From Microbispora sp. H13382 (GTDB lineage Bacteria; Actinomycetota; Actinomycetes; Streptosporangiales; Streptosporangiaceae): DNA of 64,000 nt. This document shows positions 27,935 to 35,657 of this stretch, piece by piece. Position numbers and translations under genes: made by a program. How positions within the stretch are numbered: the first letter of the stretch is position 1; every line of letters begins with the position of its first letter. The DNA lies in NCBI RefSeq assembly GCF_014161445.1, contig NZ_JABBXA010000007.1:124001-188000 (forward strand), read 5' to 3'. The notes under the pieces were generated by a model. The model saw only the letters and a program-made list of their open reading frames with translations. It ran no database searches and had not been told where the DNA came from.

Positions 27935-27953
27935 TTAGGTTGCCCTAACCTGT
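27935..27953. promoter_or_regulatory. IdeR/DmdR (DtxR-type) iron box
   Basis: TTAGGTTGCCCTAACCTGT is 80 bases upstream of the acnA start. It matches 14 of 19 positions of the consensus I recall for actinobacterial iron boxes (TTAGGTTAGGCTAACCTAA), with both GGTT/AACC half-sites intact. Confidence 0.75.
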
Positions 27954-27968
27954 GCGGCTCGGCGGATG

Positions 27969-28009
27969 TCTCGACATCAAGATATCCCTCAAGATATCTC
28001 GACATCAAG
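27969..28009. promoter_or_regulatory. Repeated TCTCGACATCAAG elements upstream of acnA
   Basis: TCTCGACATCAAG occurs at 27969-27981 and 27997-28009, 28 bases apart, and CAAGATATC occurs at 27978-27986 and 27990-27998. Read toward acnA these give TCTTGA-type palindromic sites. The MarR-family regulator TamR is known to act on aconitase in Streptomyces and is a candidate, but I am not certain of its exact site. Confidence 0.6.
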
Positions 28010-28088
28010 TTACTCACAGGTAGGAAGATCGCCGTGCGGTCGACGTCCGCAAATAGCCAGATTTTTCACGGTTCGCCAAGACGATCGC

Positions 28089-28811
28089 TCAGGCCGGCAT
28101 CATCCGCAGGCAGAACAGCGCGATCACCACGATCGACAGGGCCGGGCCGAGGAACTGCTTCTCGAACGCCTTGCCGGTCTTGATGCCGATGTCCCACGGC
28201 AGGAGCCAGCGCCCCTTGATCGGCCATAAGACGGGACAGCCTCGCTCGGTCAGACAGTCGCCGATCACGTGCACCAGGCAGCCGACCCCGATGGCCAGGC
28301 CCAGCCAGGCGTAGGTGACCCCGAGCGTCAGGAACGTGAAGAACAGCGCCGCCGTGAGCCCCACATTCACGATGGCGGAGGTGAGCGTCCTGCCGGGCAC
28401 GCCGATGCCCACGGCGCGGATCGCGAGGCCGATCATCAGCACGACCAGGATGTCGCGGCCGATGGCGTAGTGCTCCCCGAGCAGGTGCGCGCCCACGCCG
28501 GCCAGGACGCTGAACAGCAGCGAGTGTGTGGCGTGCCGGTGCCCGCCGCTGACGAAGTTCACGCCCTTGCTGAGCAGCCAGGTCACCGGTCCGAACGTCT
28601 GGGCGATCGTGGCGCTGGGGTGATCGAGATCGGGCAGCATGGCCGCGCCGGCGCACACGACGGCGCCCGCGACGAGCTCGGGCGGGGTCAGGATCGGCCC
28701 CGTCAGCGTCGCCAGCTCCGGGTGCCCCACCGCGTCGGGCAGCGCCATCAAGGCCGGCGCGACCGCCAGCCACACCGCCGCTCCGCTGAGGGCGTGCGAG
28801 TGCCCCATCAT
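28089..28811 (-). CDS. YdjM-like membrane metal-dependent hydrolase
   Basis: A 240-residue inner-membrane protein of the YdjM/DUF457 family. Histidine and aspartate motifs typical of the family are present: MMGHSHALSGAA at the N-terminus, LPDLDHPSATIAQTFGP, SGGHRHATHS, and GDCLTERGCPVLWP. About six to seven hydrophobic segments are visible. ATG 28811 (or the adjacent 28808) starts exactly at the family motif. YdjM in E. coli is SOS-induced, but no LexA box is evident here. Biochemical role is undefined. Confidence 0.85.
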   Translation of the reverse strand: MMGHSHALSGAAVWLAVAPALMALPDAVGHPELATLTGPILTPPELVAGAVVCAGAAMLPDLDHPSATIAQTFGPVTWLLSKGVNFVSGGHRHATHSLLFSVLAGVGAHLLGEHYAIGRDILVVLMIGLAIRAVGIGVPGRTLTSAIVNVGLTAALFFTFLTLGVTYAWLGLAIGVGCLVHVIGDCLTERGCPVLWPIKGRWLLPWDIGIKTGKAFEKQFLGPALSIVVIALFCLRMMPA

Positions 28812-28912
28812 GACAAGATCACGCTTGCAGACTGTACGGCAAAGCACCGACAAAGTCCGCGAAGCGCCCACCGCCCGGGCACGTGTCGCACGCGACGGCG
28901 GCCGGAACGACA

Positions 28913-28976
28913 AAGACGGGATCGTCCCGCTCCAAGAGCACCCCCCAGCCCTCTCAGAGCAGAACGATCCCGTCTT
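28913..28976. repeat. 64-base inverted repeat with C-rich loop, possible structured RNA
   Basis: Perfect 13-bp arms (28913-28925 AAGACGGGATCGT and 28964-28976) enclose 38 bases that contain a shorter inner stem (GCTC...GAGC) and a run of six Cs. It lies in the 321-base gap between two divergent genes (28812-29132), where a simple terminator is not needed. It could be a small RNA, a leader of the leftward gene, or a leftover terminator. Nothing else but promoter-like DNA is seen in the gap. Confidence 0.55.
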
Positions 28977-29078
28977 CGTGTGAGATAACGCTACGGTCTC
29001 GGAGCCTGTTCCGCCTACTCAAAAAACTTCCGCGTGAGCTACGTCACTCTTACCTAGGCATTGTCGCCAGAACGGTCG

Positions 29079-29088
29079 CGATATATCG
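29079..29088. promoter_or_regulatory. CGATATATCG palindrome, putative PadR operator
   Basis: A 10-base perfect palindrome (GCGATATATCG context) 45 bases before the PadR gene start. AT-rich ATATAT-centred palindromes are typical PadR autoregulatory sites. Confidence 0.6.
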
Positions 29089-29132
29089 TTGAACCATCGA
29101 GAACAGGTCGCAAACCAGAAGGGGGCACTGCG

Positions 29133-29861
29133 ATGAGTTCGGCACACGCGATGGGCGCGCCCTGGGCCCGCCCGGACTGGAGACAGCAGTTCAGACAGGA
29201 GATGCGGCGCGCCATGCGCGACAGGCTCATCAAGGGGGCGGCCATGTGGCATCAGGAACAGGGCGGCGGCCCTCACGAGCACCGGCACAGGGGCGGCATG
29301 CGGGGGCGCGGCCCATGGGGCGGTTTCGGGCCCGGCGGCCCCTTCGGGCCGTGGGCGGGCGGCAACTTCCCGTTCGGCCCCCGGGGCTTCGGCCGGCCGA
29401 GGAAGGCCAAGCGCGGTGACGTACGGGCCGCGATCCTCGCCCTGCTCGCCGAGCAGCCGCGCAACGGCTACCAGATCATCCAGGAGATCGCCGAGCGCAG
29501 CCAGGGCGGGTGGAAGCCGAGTCCCGGCGCCGTCTACCCCGCGCTGCAGCAGCTCACCGACGAGGGCCTGGTGCGCGCGGAGGAGACCGAGGGGCGCAAG
29601 ACGTTCCAGCTCACCGAGGCCGGGCGCACCTACGTGGAGGAGCACGGGGACGAGGTCCGGGCGCCGTGGGAGGAGATGACGCCGGACATCGGAGACGACG
29701 TACACGAGCTGTTCGACCTGTCCAGGCAGGCGGCCTCCGCGCTGTTCCAGATCGCCCACTCGGGCTCCGCGGGGCAGGTCGGGCAGGCGAGGCAGGTCCT
29801 GACCGAGACCAGGCGGCGGCTCTACCAGATTCTCGCCGACGGCGACCCGGCGGAGGAGTGA
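29133..29861 (+). CDS. PadR family regulator with His/Gly-rich N-terminus
   Basis: A 242-residue PadR-type regulator. The winged helix-turn-helix core (RGDVRAAILALLAEQPRNGYQIIQE through SPGAVYPALQQLTDEGLV) lies at about residues 95-165 and is followed by a C-terminal dimerisation helix. Unusually, the first 90 residues contain a basic helix and then a His/Gly/Pro-rich segment (HEHRHRGG, GGFGPGGPFGPW). Such a His-rich extension resembles the metal-sensing E. coli PadR protein YqjI, so metal binding is possible. ATG 29133 has an AAGGGGG site. It is co-transcribed with the DUF1707 gene three bases downstream and probably autoregulated at 29079. Confidence 0.88.
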   Translation: MSSAHAMGAPWARPDWRQQFRQEMRRAMRDRLIKGAAMWHQEQGGGPHEHRHRGGMRGRGPWGGFGPGGPFGPWAGGNFPFGPRGFGRPRKAKRGDVRAAILALLAEQPRNGYQIIQEIAERSQGGWKPSPGAVYPALQQLTDEGLVRAEETEGRKTFQLTEAGRTYVEEHGDEVRAPWEEMTPDIGDDVHELFDLSRQAASALFQIAHSGSAGQVGQARQVLTETRRRLYQILADGDPAEE

Positions 29862-29863
29862 CG

Positions 29864-30598
29864 ATGGTCTCCCCCGAGGGCTTCCCCGGCCGGCCCGCCG
29901 CCGGAGGCGGCGCACACGCATCCCGTGGCGGCGACGCGCCGGGCGGCGCGTCCGCGGGCCACGCCCCGCCGGGCGGTCCGGCGTACGGCGAGCCGCGGAC
30001 CGGCGGCCTTCGCATCGGGGACAGGGAGCGCGACGAGGTGACGCGGCTCCTGCACGACGCGTTCGCACAGGGCCGCATCACCCGCGAGGAACTCGACGAG
30101 CGCCTCGACGCGACGCTCTCGGCCCGCACGGCCGAGGACCTGCGACGGGTGACCGCCGACCTCCCCGGCGCCTGGCCGGACGACCCGCGGCCGGCGGGCG
30201 CCCACGACGGCGGCCGCTGGGCCGGGGGCCCGTGGCGCCCGGGCTCCCCCGGCTCCCCCGGGCTGCCGGGCACGGGGTCCGGGCCGTACGGCGGGCCGTG
30301 GACGGGGGCCGCCACGTGGGCCGGTGCGTGGGGCCCGCACGCGGGGCCGCCCTGGGCCACGCGTCACCGCCACGGTCCGGCCTGGGGACCGGCCGGGCGG
30401 CGGGGCGCCATGATGCGCACGAGGGGCGGCCCCGCGCCGATCGCGCTCGCCGCCGTGGCGATCCTGGTCGTCGGGCTGCTCACCGGGGTCTGGCCGCTGT
30501 TCGTGATCGGCAGGCTGTTGCTGGTCGCCTGGCTGGTCACGACCGTGGTGGGTCTGATCCGGCGTCGTCACCACAGGCAGGGCATGGGATACCGGTGA
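29864..30598 (+). CDS. DUF1707/SHOCT-like membrane protein
   Basis: A 244-residue protein that begins two bases after the PadR stop. A Gly/Pro/Ala-rich disordered start is followed by the DUF1707 domain (LRIGDRERDEVTRLLHDAFAQGRITREELDERLDATLSARTAEDL, about 46-92), a second low-complexity Gly/Pro/Trp linker, and two membrane helices near the C-terminus (PIALAAVAILVVGLLTGVWPLF and LLLVAWLVTTVVGLI). DUF1707 proteins are often operon partners of PadR regulators in actinomycetes, with unknown function; a stress-sensing or membrane-anchoring role is plausible. Confidence 0.85.
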   Translation: MVSPEGFPGRPAAGGGAHASRGGDAPGGASAGHAPPGGPAYGEPRTGGLRIGDRERDEVTRLLHDAFAQGRITREELDERLDATLSARTAEDLRRVTADLPGAWPDDPRPAGAHDGGRWAGGPWRPGSPGSPGLPGTGSGPYGGPWTGAATWAGAWGPHAGPPWATRHRHGPAWGPAGRRGAMMRTRGGPAPIALAAVAILVVGLLTGVWPLFVIGRLLLVAWLVTTVVGLIRRRHHRQGMGYR

Positions 30599-30685
30599 GC
30601 GGCGGGGCGTGGCGCCGCCCGGCGCACGCCCCCCGTTGACCGGAATTGGGCCTTGACCCGGGATCGGGAGCGGCCAACGATCGTC

Positions 30686-30862
30686 ATGTCGCCCTCGGGG
30701 GAGTGTTTGCGGCCACGCCGACGAACGGAGGGTGAATTGAAGCCGGCCGAGCCAGAACCCGAGGTGGTGCGGGAGACCGAGACTGCGGGGACGAGGCAGA
30801 TCAGGATCAGGCTGCTGGACGCGGTGGAGACGGCCGTGTGCAGCAACTCGACGGGGAACTGA
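30686..30862 (+). CDS. Small acidic/basic peptide, possibly leaderless
   Basis: A 58-residue open frame starting MSPSGECLRPRRR and ending AVETAVCSNSTGN. TTGACC (30653) and AACGAT (30676) are spaced 17 bases apart and place a likely transcript start at or next to this ATG, giving a leaderless message. Alternatively GGAGGGTGAA positions a TTG start at 30737 for a 41-residue peptide. Two cysteines are present. I do not recognise a family; a modified-peptide precursor is conceivable, but no modifying enzyme lies nearby. Confidence 0.4.
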   Translation: MSPSGECLRPRRRTEGELKPAEPEPEVVRETETAGTRQIRIRLLDAVETAVCSNSTGN

Positions 30863-30968
30863 CCCCTACCAGACGTTCGCGGAAGACCCACGCGCGCCAC
30901 GAATCCAGATCCGGGCCGGAGCCGGGCGCGCTCCGACCAGCGATTCGGCTTCGGCCGAGGGAGGCTCC

Positions 30969-31598
30969 ATGCCCGGAGAAGCGTTCGAGCACGTCAGACA
31001 GGCAGCGGGAGAGGTGCTTCCCGCCGCGGAGTACCGGACCGAGCTCTACGGTCACCTGCGCGGGACCGAGGGCGTGGTGTGGAAGCTGGAACGCGCCCAG
31101 CACTTCCACGAGCCCGACACCCCGAGCTGGGTCGCGATGACGAGCGGAGACTGGGACCGGTCGCTCGCGCTGATGGACGAGATGCGCTTCGCCGACGACC
31201 TGCCGCCCCGGGCGGAGTTGCGCCGGCTGCGGATCGTCGAGATGCCGCCGACGCCGTACCTGCAGTGGGAGATCGTGTTGCTCGCGGCGCGCACCCGGGC
31301 GGGCGAGCGGGCGCGGGCGCTGCACGCCCGGTCCGTACGGCCGCTGGAGAGCCGCGCCCCGCTGCCCGAGCTGCTGATCGTGAACCACGGCCTGATGTAC
31401 GAGATCCTCTACGACGAGATCGGCGCCCACGTGGGCGGACGGCGGATCACCGACACCCGGGTCGTCGAGGGCTGCGCCCGGGCCGTCGCCGAGCTGTACG
31501 CCCGCGCCGAGGACATGGTGGCCTTCCACGACCGTGAGGTTGCGCACCTGCCGCCACCGGTCGCCGGACGCATCCTGTCCCGCCCCGGCCACCCGTGA
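30969..31598 (+). CDS. Conserved actinobacterial protein, DUF6879-like
   Basis: A 209-residue cytosolic protein. The central part WVAMTSGDWDRSLALMDEMR...LRRLRIVEMPPTPYLQWEI resembles the DUF6879 proteins often found beside XRE regulators in actinomycetes, and it continues into a longer C-terminal helical region (VEGCARAVAELYARAEDMV) not typical of that family. ATG 30969 has GAGGC upstream. Function is unknown. It is convergent with mug, 28 bases apart, and follows the small peptide gene by 106 bases. Confidence 0.6.
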   Translation: MPGEAFEHVRQAAGEVLPAAEYRTELYGHLRGTEGVVWKLERAQHFHEPDTPSWVAMTSGDWDRSLALMDEMRFADDLPPRAELRRLRIVEMPPTPYLQWEIVLLAARTRAGERARALHARSVRPLESRAPLPELLIVNHGLMYEILYDEIGAHVGGRRITDTRVVEGCARAVAELYARAEDMVAFHDREVAHLPPPVAGRILSRPGHP

Positions 31599-31626
31599 CG
31601 GCCCCCGCTCCGCACGGCGGCCGCGA

Positions 31627-32166
31627 TCACAGGTGCGCCGTACGGAGACGGCCCATCTCGGCCGCGATCGCCTCCAGCGTCCAGTGGGCGTTGAGCCCGC
31701 TGGGGTTGGGCAGCACCCACAGCGCCGTCTCGCCGATCGTCTCCTCCTGCGGGCCGACGCGGGCGGCGGGGCAGGCGAAGGCGACGCGGTAGGCCGACAC
31801 CCCCGCGACCGCCAGGACGCGGGGGTGGACCTCCGCCACCAGCCGCGCGAGCCGCGCTCCGCCTTCGCGGAACTCCTCCGGGGCCAGTTCGTCGGCCCGG
31901 GCGGTCGCCCGGGCCACGACGTTGGTGATGCCGAGGCCGTACGACGGGAGCAGGTGCTGCTCGGACGGCGCGAGCCTGCGCAGCACGAGCCCGGACAGGT
32001 GCAGCGCGGGCCAGAACCGGTTGCCCGGCCGCGCGAAGTGATGACCGGTGGCGGCCGAGTAGAGGCTGGGGTTGATCCCGCAGAACAGCACGTCGAGCCC
32101 GGGACCGAGCACGTCCTCGATCGTCGCGTTCCTGGCCGCCTCGAGGTCGGCCTTGGTGGGGGCCAT
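31627..32166 (-). CDS. mug: G/U mismatch-specific uracil-DNA glycosylase
   Basis: A 179-residue Mug/TDG-type glycosylase that removes uracil or thymine mispaired with guanine. Motif 1, GLDVLFCGINPSLYSAATGHHFARPGNRFW, contains the catalytic GINPS with its Asn; the second motif, LPNPSGLNAHWT, inserts into the DNA. The length is typical. ATG at 32166. No operon partner. Confidence 0.95.
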   Translation of the reverse strand: MAPTKADLEAARNATIEDVLGPGLDVLFCGINPSLYSAATGHHFARPGNRFWPALHLSGLVLRRLAPSEQHLLPSYGLGITNVVARATARADELAPEEFREGGARLARLVAEVHPRVLAVAGVSAYRVAFACPAARVGPQEETIGETALWVLPNPSGLNAHWTLEAIAAEMGRLRTAHL

Positions 32167-32290
32167 GCCGTGATGCTAGTGCCCCTCCCGCCGGCTCCTG
32201 GTCGCGTTCCACACGGCACTGGTGCGCAGGTGGTTGTCGTAGAGCTCCCGTGGGAGTCCTTGCGTCGGGAGTGGCAACGGCGGGCGGGAA

Positions 32291-32662
32291 TCAGACGGCG
32301 AAGAGCAGGGCGGCGCTGATGAGGACGATCACGGCGGTCGCGAAGTGGATGCCGAACGCGACCGCCCGGGTGCCGCCGTTGCGCAGCACGATCAGGGTGT
32401 CGCCCAGGGGCAGCAGGGCGACGATCAGCATGTACCAGGCCTCGGCGCGGGCGCCGGCGAAGACCAGCAGAGCCAGTCCCAGCAGGCCGTAGCCCCCGTC
32501 CCGCAGCCCCTTGATCGTCAGGTAGGCCACGTCGCCGTCCTTCTTGGCCGGGACGCCGTAGCCGGCGGCCGCGGCGTGCGGCACGAGCAGGAAGCGGGCG
32601 CCGATGAACAGGACGAGCAGGTTGAGGACGACGGCGAGGCCGTACGCGATGGGGGTGAGCAT
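32291..32662 (-). CDS. DUF4267 four-helix membrane protein
   Basis: A 123-residue protein with four hydrophobic helices and the DUF4267 pattern (FLLVPHAAAAGYGVP in the first loop, KGLRDGGYGLLGLALL in the second helix). Function is unknown; relatives often sit under TetR control. It is divergent from a TetR gene, with one CTAGC-N3-GCTAG operator just 16 bases upstream of its start. Confidence 0.85.
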   Translation of the reverse strand: MLTPIAYGLAVVLNLLVLFIGARFLLVPHAAAAGYGVPAKKDGDVAYLTIKGLRDGGYGLLGLALLVFAGARAEAWYMLIVALLPLGDTLIVLRNGGTRAVAFGIHFATAVIVLISAALLFAV

Positions 32663-32677
32663 GTCTCTCTCCGAGGA

Positions 32678-32740
32678 CTAGCAGCGCTAGGAACGAGAAC
32701 GAAGCTAGCAGAGCATTGCCACTAACGCTAGCGCTGCTAG
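32678..32740. promoter_or_regulatory. Two CTAGC-N3-GCTAG TetR operators
   Basis: CTAGCAGCGCTAG (32678-32690) and CTAGCGCTGCTAG (32728-32740) are exact reverse complements and each is a CTAGC/GCTAG dyad. One flanks the DUF4267 start, the other the TetR start. An extra GCTAGCAG half-site lies at about 32704. Confidence 0.85.
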
Positions 32741-32750
32741 AGTTCCAAGC

Positions 32751-33323
32751 ATGTCCATCCAGTCACGCAGGGAGCGCGAGCGCGCCGAGCGCGAGAAGCT
32801 GATCGTCACGGCGGCCCGGGAACTGGCCGAGGCCGAGGGCTGGGAGGCGGTCACGACCCGGCGGCTGGCCGAGCGGGTCGAGTACAGCCAGCCGGTGCTC
32901 TACAGCCACTTCAAGGGCAAGGACGCGATCATGGCGGCCGTCGCCGTGGAGGGCTGCGCCGACCTGGCCCGGGAACTGCGCGCGGCCCGGACCGCCGCGC
33001 CGGACGCCCACCGCGCCCTCGCCGGCGTCGGCGCGGCCTACGTGGCCTTCGCCGACCGGCACCCGGCCCTCTACGACGTGATGTTCAGTCAGGCCGTCCC
33101 GCTGCCGTTCGCCACCCCCGAGGCCCCGCCCGCACTGCAGGCGGCCTTCGGCGAGCTGGCCGAGGCCGTCCGCCCGCACGCGGGCGACGACAGCCTGGGC
33201 GCGCTGACCGAGACTCTCTGGGCCGCCCTGCACGGCCTGGTGACCCTCATGCGCGGCGGCCGGCTCCCGCGCGAGCACCACGAGCTCAGGCTCGGGCTGC
33301 TCCTGGCCCGCTTCACGGGCTGA
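32751..33323 (+). CDS. TetR/AcrR family regulator
   Basis: A 190-residue TetR repressor. The helix-turn-helix (IVTAARELAEAEGWEAVTTRRLAERVEYSQPVLYSHFKGKDAIMAAV) is at about 20-67; the rest is the ligand-binding helical domain (family TetR_C_33-like, by pattern). It is very likely autoregulated and represses the divergent DUF4267 gene through the two operators. The inducer is unknown. It is convergent with another TetR gene 19 bases downstream. Confidence 0.92.
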   Translation: MSIQSRRERERAEREKLIVTAARELAEAEGWEAVTTRRLAERVEYSQPVLYSHFKGKDAIMAAVAVEGCADLARELRAARTAAPDAHRALAGVGAAYVAFADRHPALYDVMFSQAVPLPFATPEAPPALQAAFGELAEAVRPHAGDDSLGALTETLWAALHGLVTLMRGGRLPREHHELRLGLLLARFTG

Positions 33324-33342
33324 GCCCGGCGGGCACCGGGGC

Positions 33343-33939
33343 TCAGCGGAAGGGCTGCGCCAACTGGTCGAGGGCCTGCTCGACGATCTGCGAGAGCGGG
33401 CGGGCCTCCTGCTCCTCGATCCACACGTGGGTGGCGATGCGCAACGCGACCAGGAAGGCGGCGGCCATGATCCGCGACTTCAGGTCGGCGGCGGGATCCC
33501 CCGGCCGGTCGCGTTCGCCGATCGCCTGGACCAGATCCCGTTCCAGCGCGGCATGGTTGGCGAGCTGCCGGGCGAGCAGGGAGGGGTGGCGCTTGGTGAG
33601 CGCGGTGCGCACCGCCCACTCACGGTCGAGCTCGCCCATGTCCTCCAGCATGTCGCGCACGGCCCCGCGCAGCGCCTGCCAGCCCGGCTCCCCCGCCGGC
33701 CGTTCTCGGACCGCACGGACCAGGAACCGGACGCGCTCCTCCTCGCCGTACAGGAGGGCGTCCTCCTTGCTGCCGAAGTAGTTGGAGAAGGTCCGGCGCG
33801 AGATGTTGGCGGCCTCCACGATGTCGTCGACGGTGACGTGGTCGAGCCCACGCTCCACGGCGAGCCGCAGCGTGGCCTTGTGGATGGCCTGCCGCGTCTC
33901 GGCCTTCTTACGCTCGCGCAATCCCGCCGTCGGTTCCAT
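33343..33939 (-). CDS. TetR/AcrR family regulator of the MFS exporter
   Basis: A 198-residue TetR protein. The helix-turn-helix IHKATLRLAVERGLDHVTVDDIVEAANISRRTFSNYFGSKEDALL is at about 18-65; the C-terminal domain is helical with a ligand pocket. It is divergent from the DHA2 exporter with two tandem operators in the 106-base gap, the classic layout for a drug-efflux repressor that is released by the transported compound. Confidence 0.93.
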   Translation of the reverse strand: MEPTAGLRERKKAETRQAIHKATLRLAVERGLDHVTVDDIVEAANISRRTFSNYFGSKEDALLYGEEERVRFLVRAVRERPAGEPGWQALRGAVRDMLEDMGELDREWAVRTALTKRHPSLLARQLANHAALERDLVQAIGERDRPGDPAADLKSRIMAAAFLVALRIATHVWIEEQEARPLSQIVEQALDQLAQPFR

Positions 33940-33966
33940 GGTGGGTTCAGCTTAGCCGCTTAAACA

Positions 33967-33998
33967 TTGCCCACCGGGCAAAGTTGCCTGCTGGGCAT
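33967..33998. promoter_or_regulatory. Tandem TetR operators
   Basis: TTGCCCACCGGGCAA (33967-33981, perfect dyad around ACC) and TTGCCTGCTGGGCAT (33984-33998) are spaced 17 bases centre to centre, allowing two dimers to bind cooperatively. Located between the TetR start (33939) and the MFS start (34046). Confidence 0.85.
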
Positions 33999-34045
33999 GT
34001 ATCGTTGACCGGTAATCCCCTTCGAACTCGCATTGGAGGCTGCGC

Positions 34046-35632
34046 GTGAGCGCACCCACGCTGCCGGAGACGGGGGCCAAGAGCCACCGGCAGGTACTCG
34101 AAGCGCTGAGCGGCCTGCTCCTCGTCCTGTTCCTCGCGATGATCAGCAGCACGATCGTGTCCGTCGCGCTGCCACAGATCATCGGCGCGCTGAACGGCAC
34201 CCAGTCTCAGTACACCTGGGTGGTCACCGCGGCCCTGCTCACCACGACCGCCTCGACCCCCATCTGGGGCAAGCTGGCCGACCTGTTCAGCAAGAAGCTG
34301 CTGCTCGAGGTCGCCATCGGCATCTTCCTCGTCGCCTCGCTCGCCTGCGGCTTCGCGCAGAACACGCCGATGCTGATCGCCTTCCGCGCGGTGCAGGGCC
34401 TGGGCATGGGCGCGCTGCAGATCCTGGTCCAGGTGGTCATCGCCGCCATGATCAGCCCGAAGGACCGGGGCAAGTACAACGGCTACCTCGGCGCGGTCAT
34501 GGCCGTGGCCACGGTCGGCGGGCCGCTGCTGGGCGGCCTGATCACCGACACGTCCTGGCTGGGCTGGCGGTGGTGCTTCTTCCTGCCGATCCCGTTCACG
34601 GCGATCGCGCTGATCATCCTGCACCGCACGCTCGACATCGCCACGGTCCGCCGTCCGGGCACCTCGGTGGACTACCCCGGCGCGATCCTCATCGCCGCCG
34701 GCGTGAGCATCCTGCTCATCTGGGTCACCTTCGTCCGCAACTCCTTCGACTGGATCTCCTGGCAGACCTTCGCCATGGTCGGCTCCTCGGTGGTGCTGCT
34801 CGGCATCGCCGTCTGGGTGGAGTCCGCGGTCCGCGAGCCGGTCGTCCCGCTGCACGTCATCCGGCGGCGCACGCCGGCCCTCGCGATCCTCGCCAGCCTG
34901 GCCGTGGGCATGGCCATGTTCGGCGGCGCGGTCTTCCTGGGCCAGTACTTCCAGATCGGCCGCGGCTACACCCCCACCGAGGCGGGCCTGCTCACGATCC
35001 CGATGATGCTCGGCGTCCTGGTGTCGTCCACGATCTCGGGGCGGATGGTGTCCCGCAGCGGCCGGGTCAAGCCGTACATCCTCGTCGGCTCGATCGTGCT
35101 CACGCTCGGGTTCCTCGTCCTGTCCACGATGGACCACGACACCTCGCTGGTCCTCGTCGGCGGCGGCATGCTCGTGGTCGGCGCCGGCGTCGGCATGTCC
35201 ATGCAGAACCTCGTGCTGGCCGTGCAGAACACCGTCCCGCTGCGCGAGCTGGGCGCCGCCAGCGGCGCGATCACCTTCTTCCGCTCGCTGGGCGGCACGA
35301 TCGGCGTCTCGGTCCTGGGCGCCGTCCTGGCCAACCAGGTCACCGCGAACATCACCACGGGCCTGGCCAAGGCCGGCATCCGAGTCCCGGCGTCCCAGAG
35401 CAGCGGCGGCGGCAGCCTCAACATGGGGGCGCTCCCCGAGCCGATCCGCGGCATCGTGCGCGCCGCCTACGGCGACGCCACCGGCCACATCTTCCTCATC
35501 TCGGCCTGCATCGCGGTCGTCGGCATCCTCGCCGTACTGTTCCTCCCGCAGGTGCGGCTGCGCGACAGCGTGGACCTGCCCGAGCCGGCCGCCGCCGGAG
35601 CGGACGCGCCCGCCGCGGCCGAGCCCCGCTGA
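34046..35632 (+). CDS. DHA2-family MFS drug exporter (EmrB/QacA type)
   Basis: A 528-residue transporter with 14 predicted helices. Motif TWVVTAALLTTTASTPIWGKLADLFSKK covers helix 2 and the conserved loop 2-3; motif C-like GAVMAVATVGGPLLGGLITDTSWLGWRW is in helix 5. A Gly/Ser-rich periplasmic loop (SQSSGGGSLNMG) precedes the last helices. The GTG start follows GGAGG. It is regulated by the divergent TetR repressor; the substrate is probably a hydrophobic antibiotic or lipid-like compound. A terminator hairpin follows at 35658. Confidence 0.95.
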   Translation: MSAPTLPETGAKSHRQVLEALSGLLLVLFLAMISSTIVSVALPQIIGALNGTQSQYTWVVTAALLTTTASTPIWGKLADLFSKKLLLEVAIGIFLVASLACGFAQNTPMLIAFRAVQGLGMGALQILVQVVIAAMISPKDRGKYNGYLGAVMAVATVGGPLLGGLITDTSWLGWRWCFFLPIPFTAIALIILHRTLDIATVRRPGTSVDYPGAILIAAGVSILLIWVTFVRNSFDWISWQTFAMVGSSVVLLGIAVWVESAVREPVVPLHVIRRRTPALAILASLAVGMAMFGGAVFLGQYFQIGRGYTPTEAGLLTIPMMLGVLVSSTISGRMVSRSGRVKPYILVGSIVLTLGFLVLSTMDHDTSLVLVGGGMLVVGAGVGMSMQNLVLAVQNTVPLRELGAASGAITFFRSLGGTIGVSVLGAVLANQVTANITTGLAKAGIRVPASQSSGGGSLNMGALPEPIRGIVRAAYGDATGHIFLISACIAVVGILAVLFLPQVRLRDSVDLPEPAAAGADAPAAAEPR

Positions 35633-35657
35633 GCCGCGTCTCCGGGTACGACCCCGG

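Noticed and set aside
28913-28976. 6C-type actinobacterial RNA
   Set aside because: Only one six-C run is present and the stem arrangement differs from the two-hairpin 6C motif as I remember it, so I report only an unassigned structure.
30686-30862. Ribosomally made modified peptide precursor
   Set aside because: No lanthipeptide, lasso, thiopeptide or radical-SAM modifying enzyme or transporter is nearby; the two cysteines alone do not support it.
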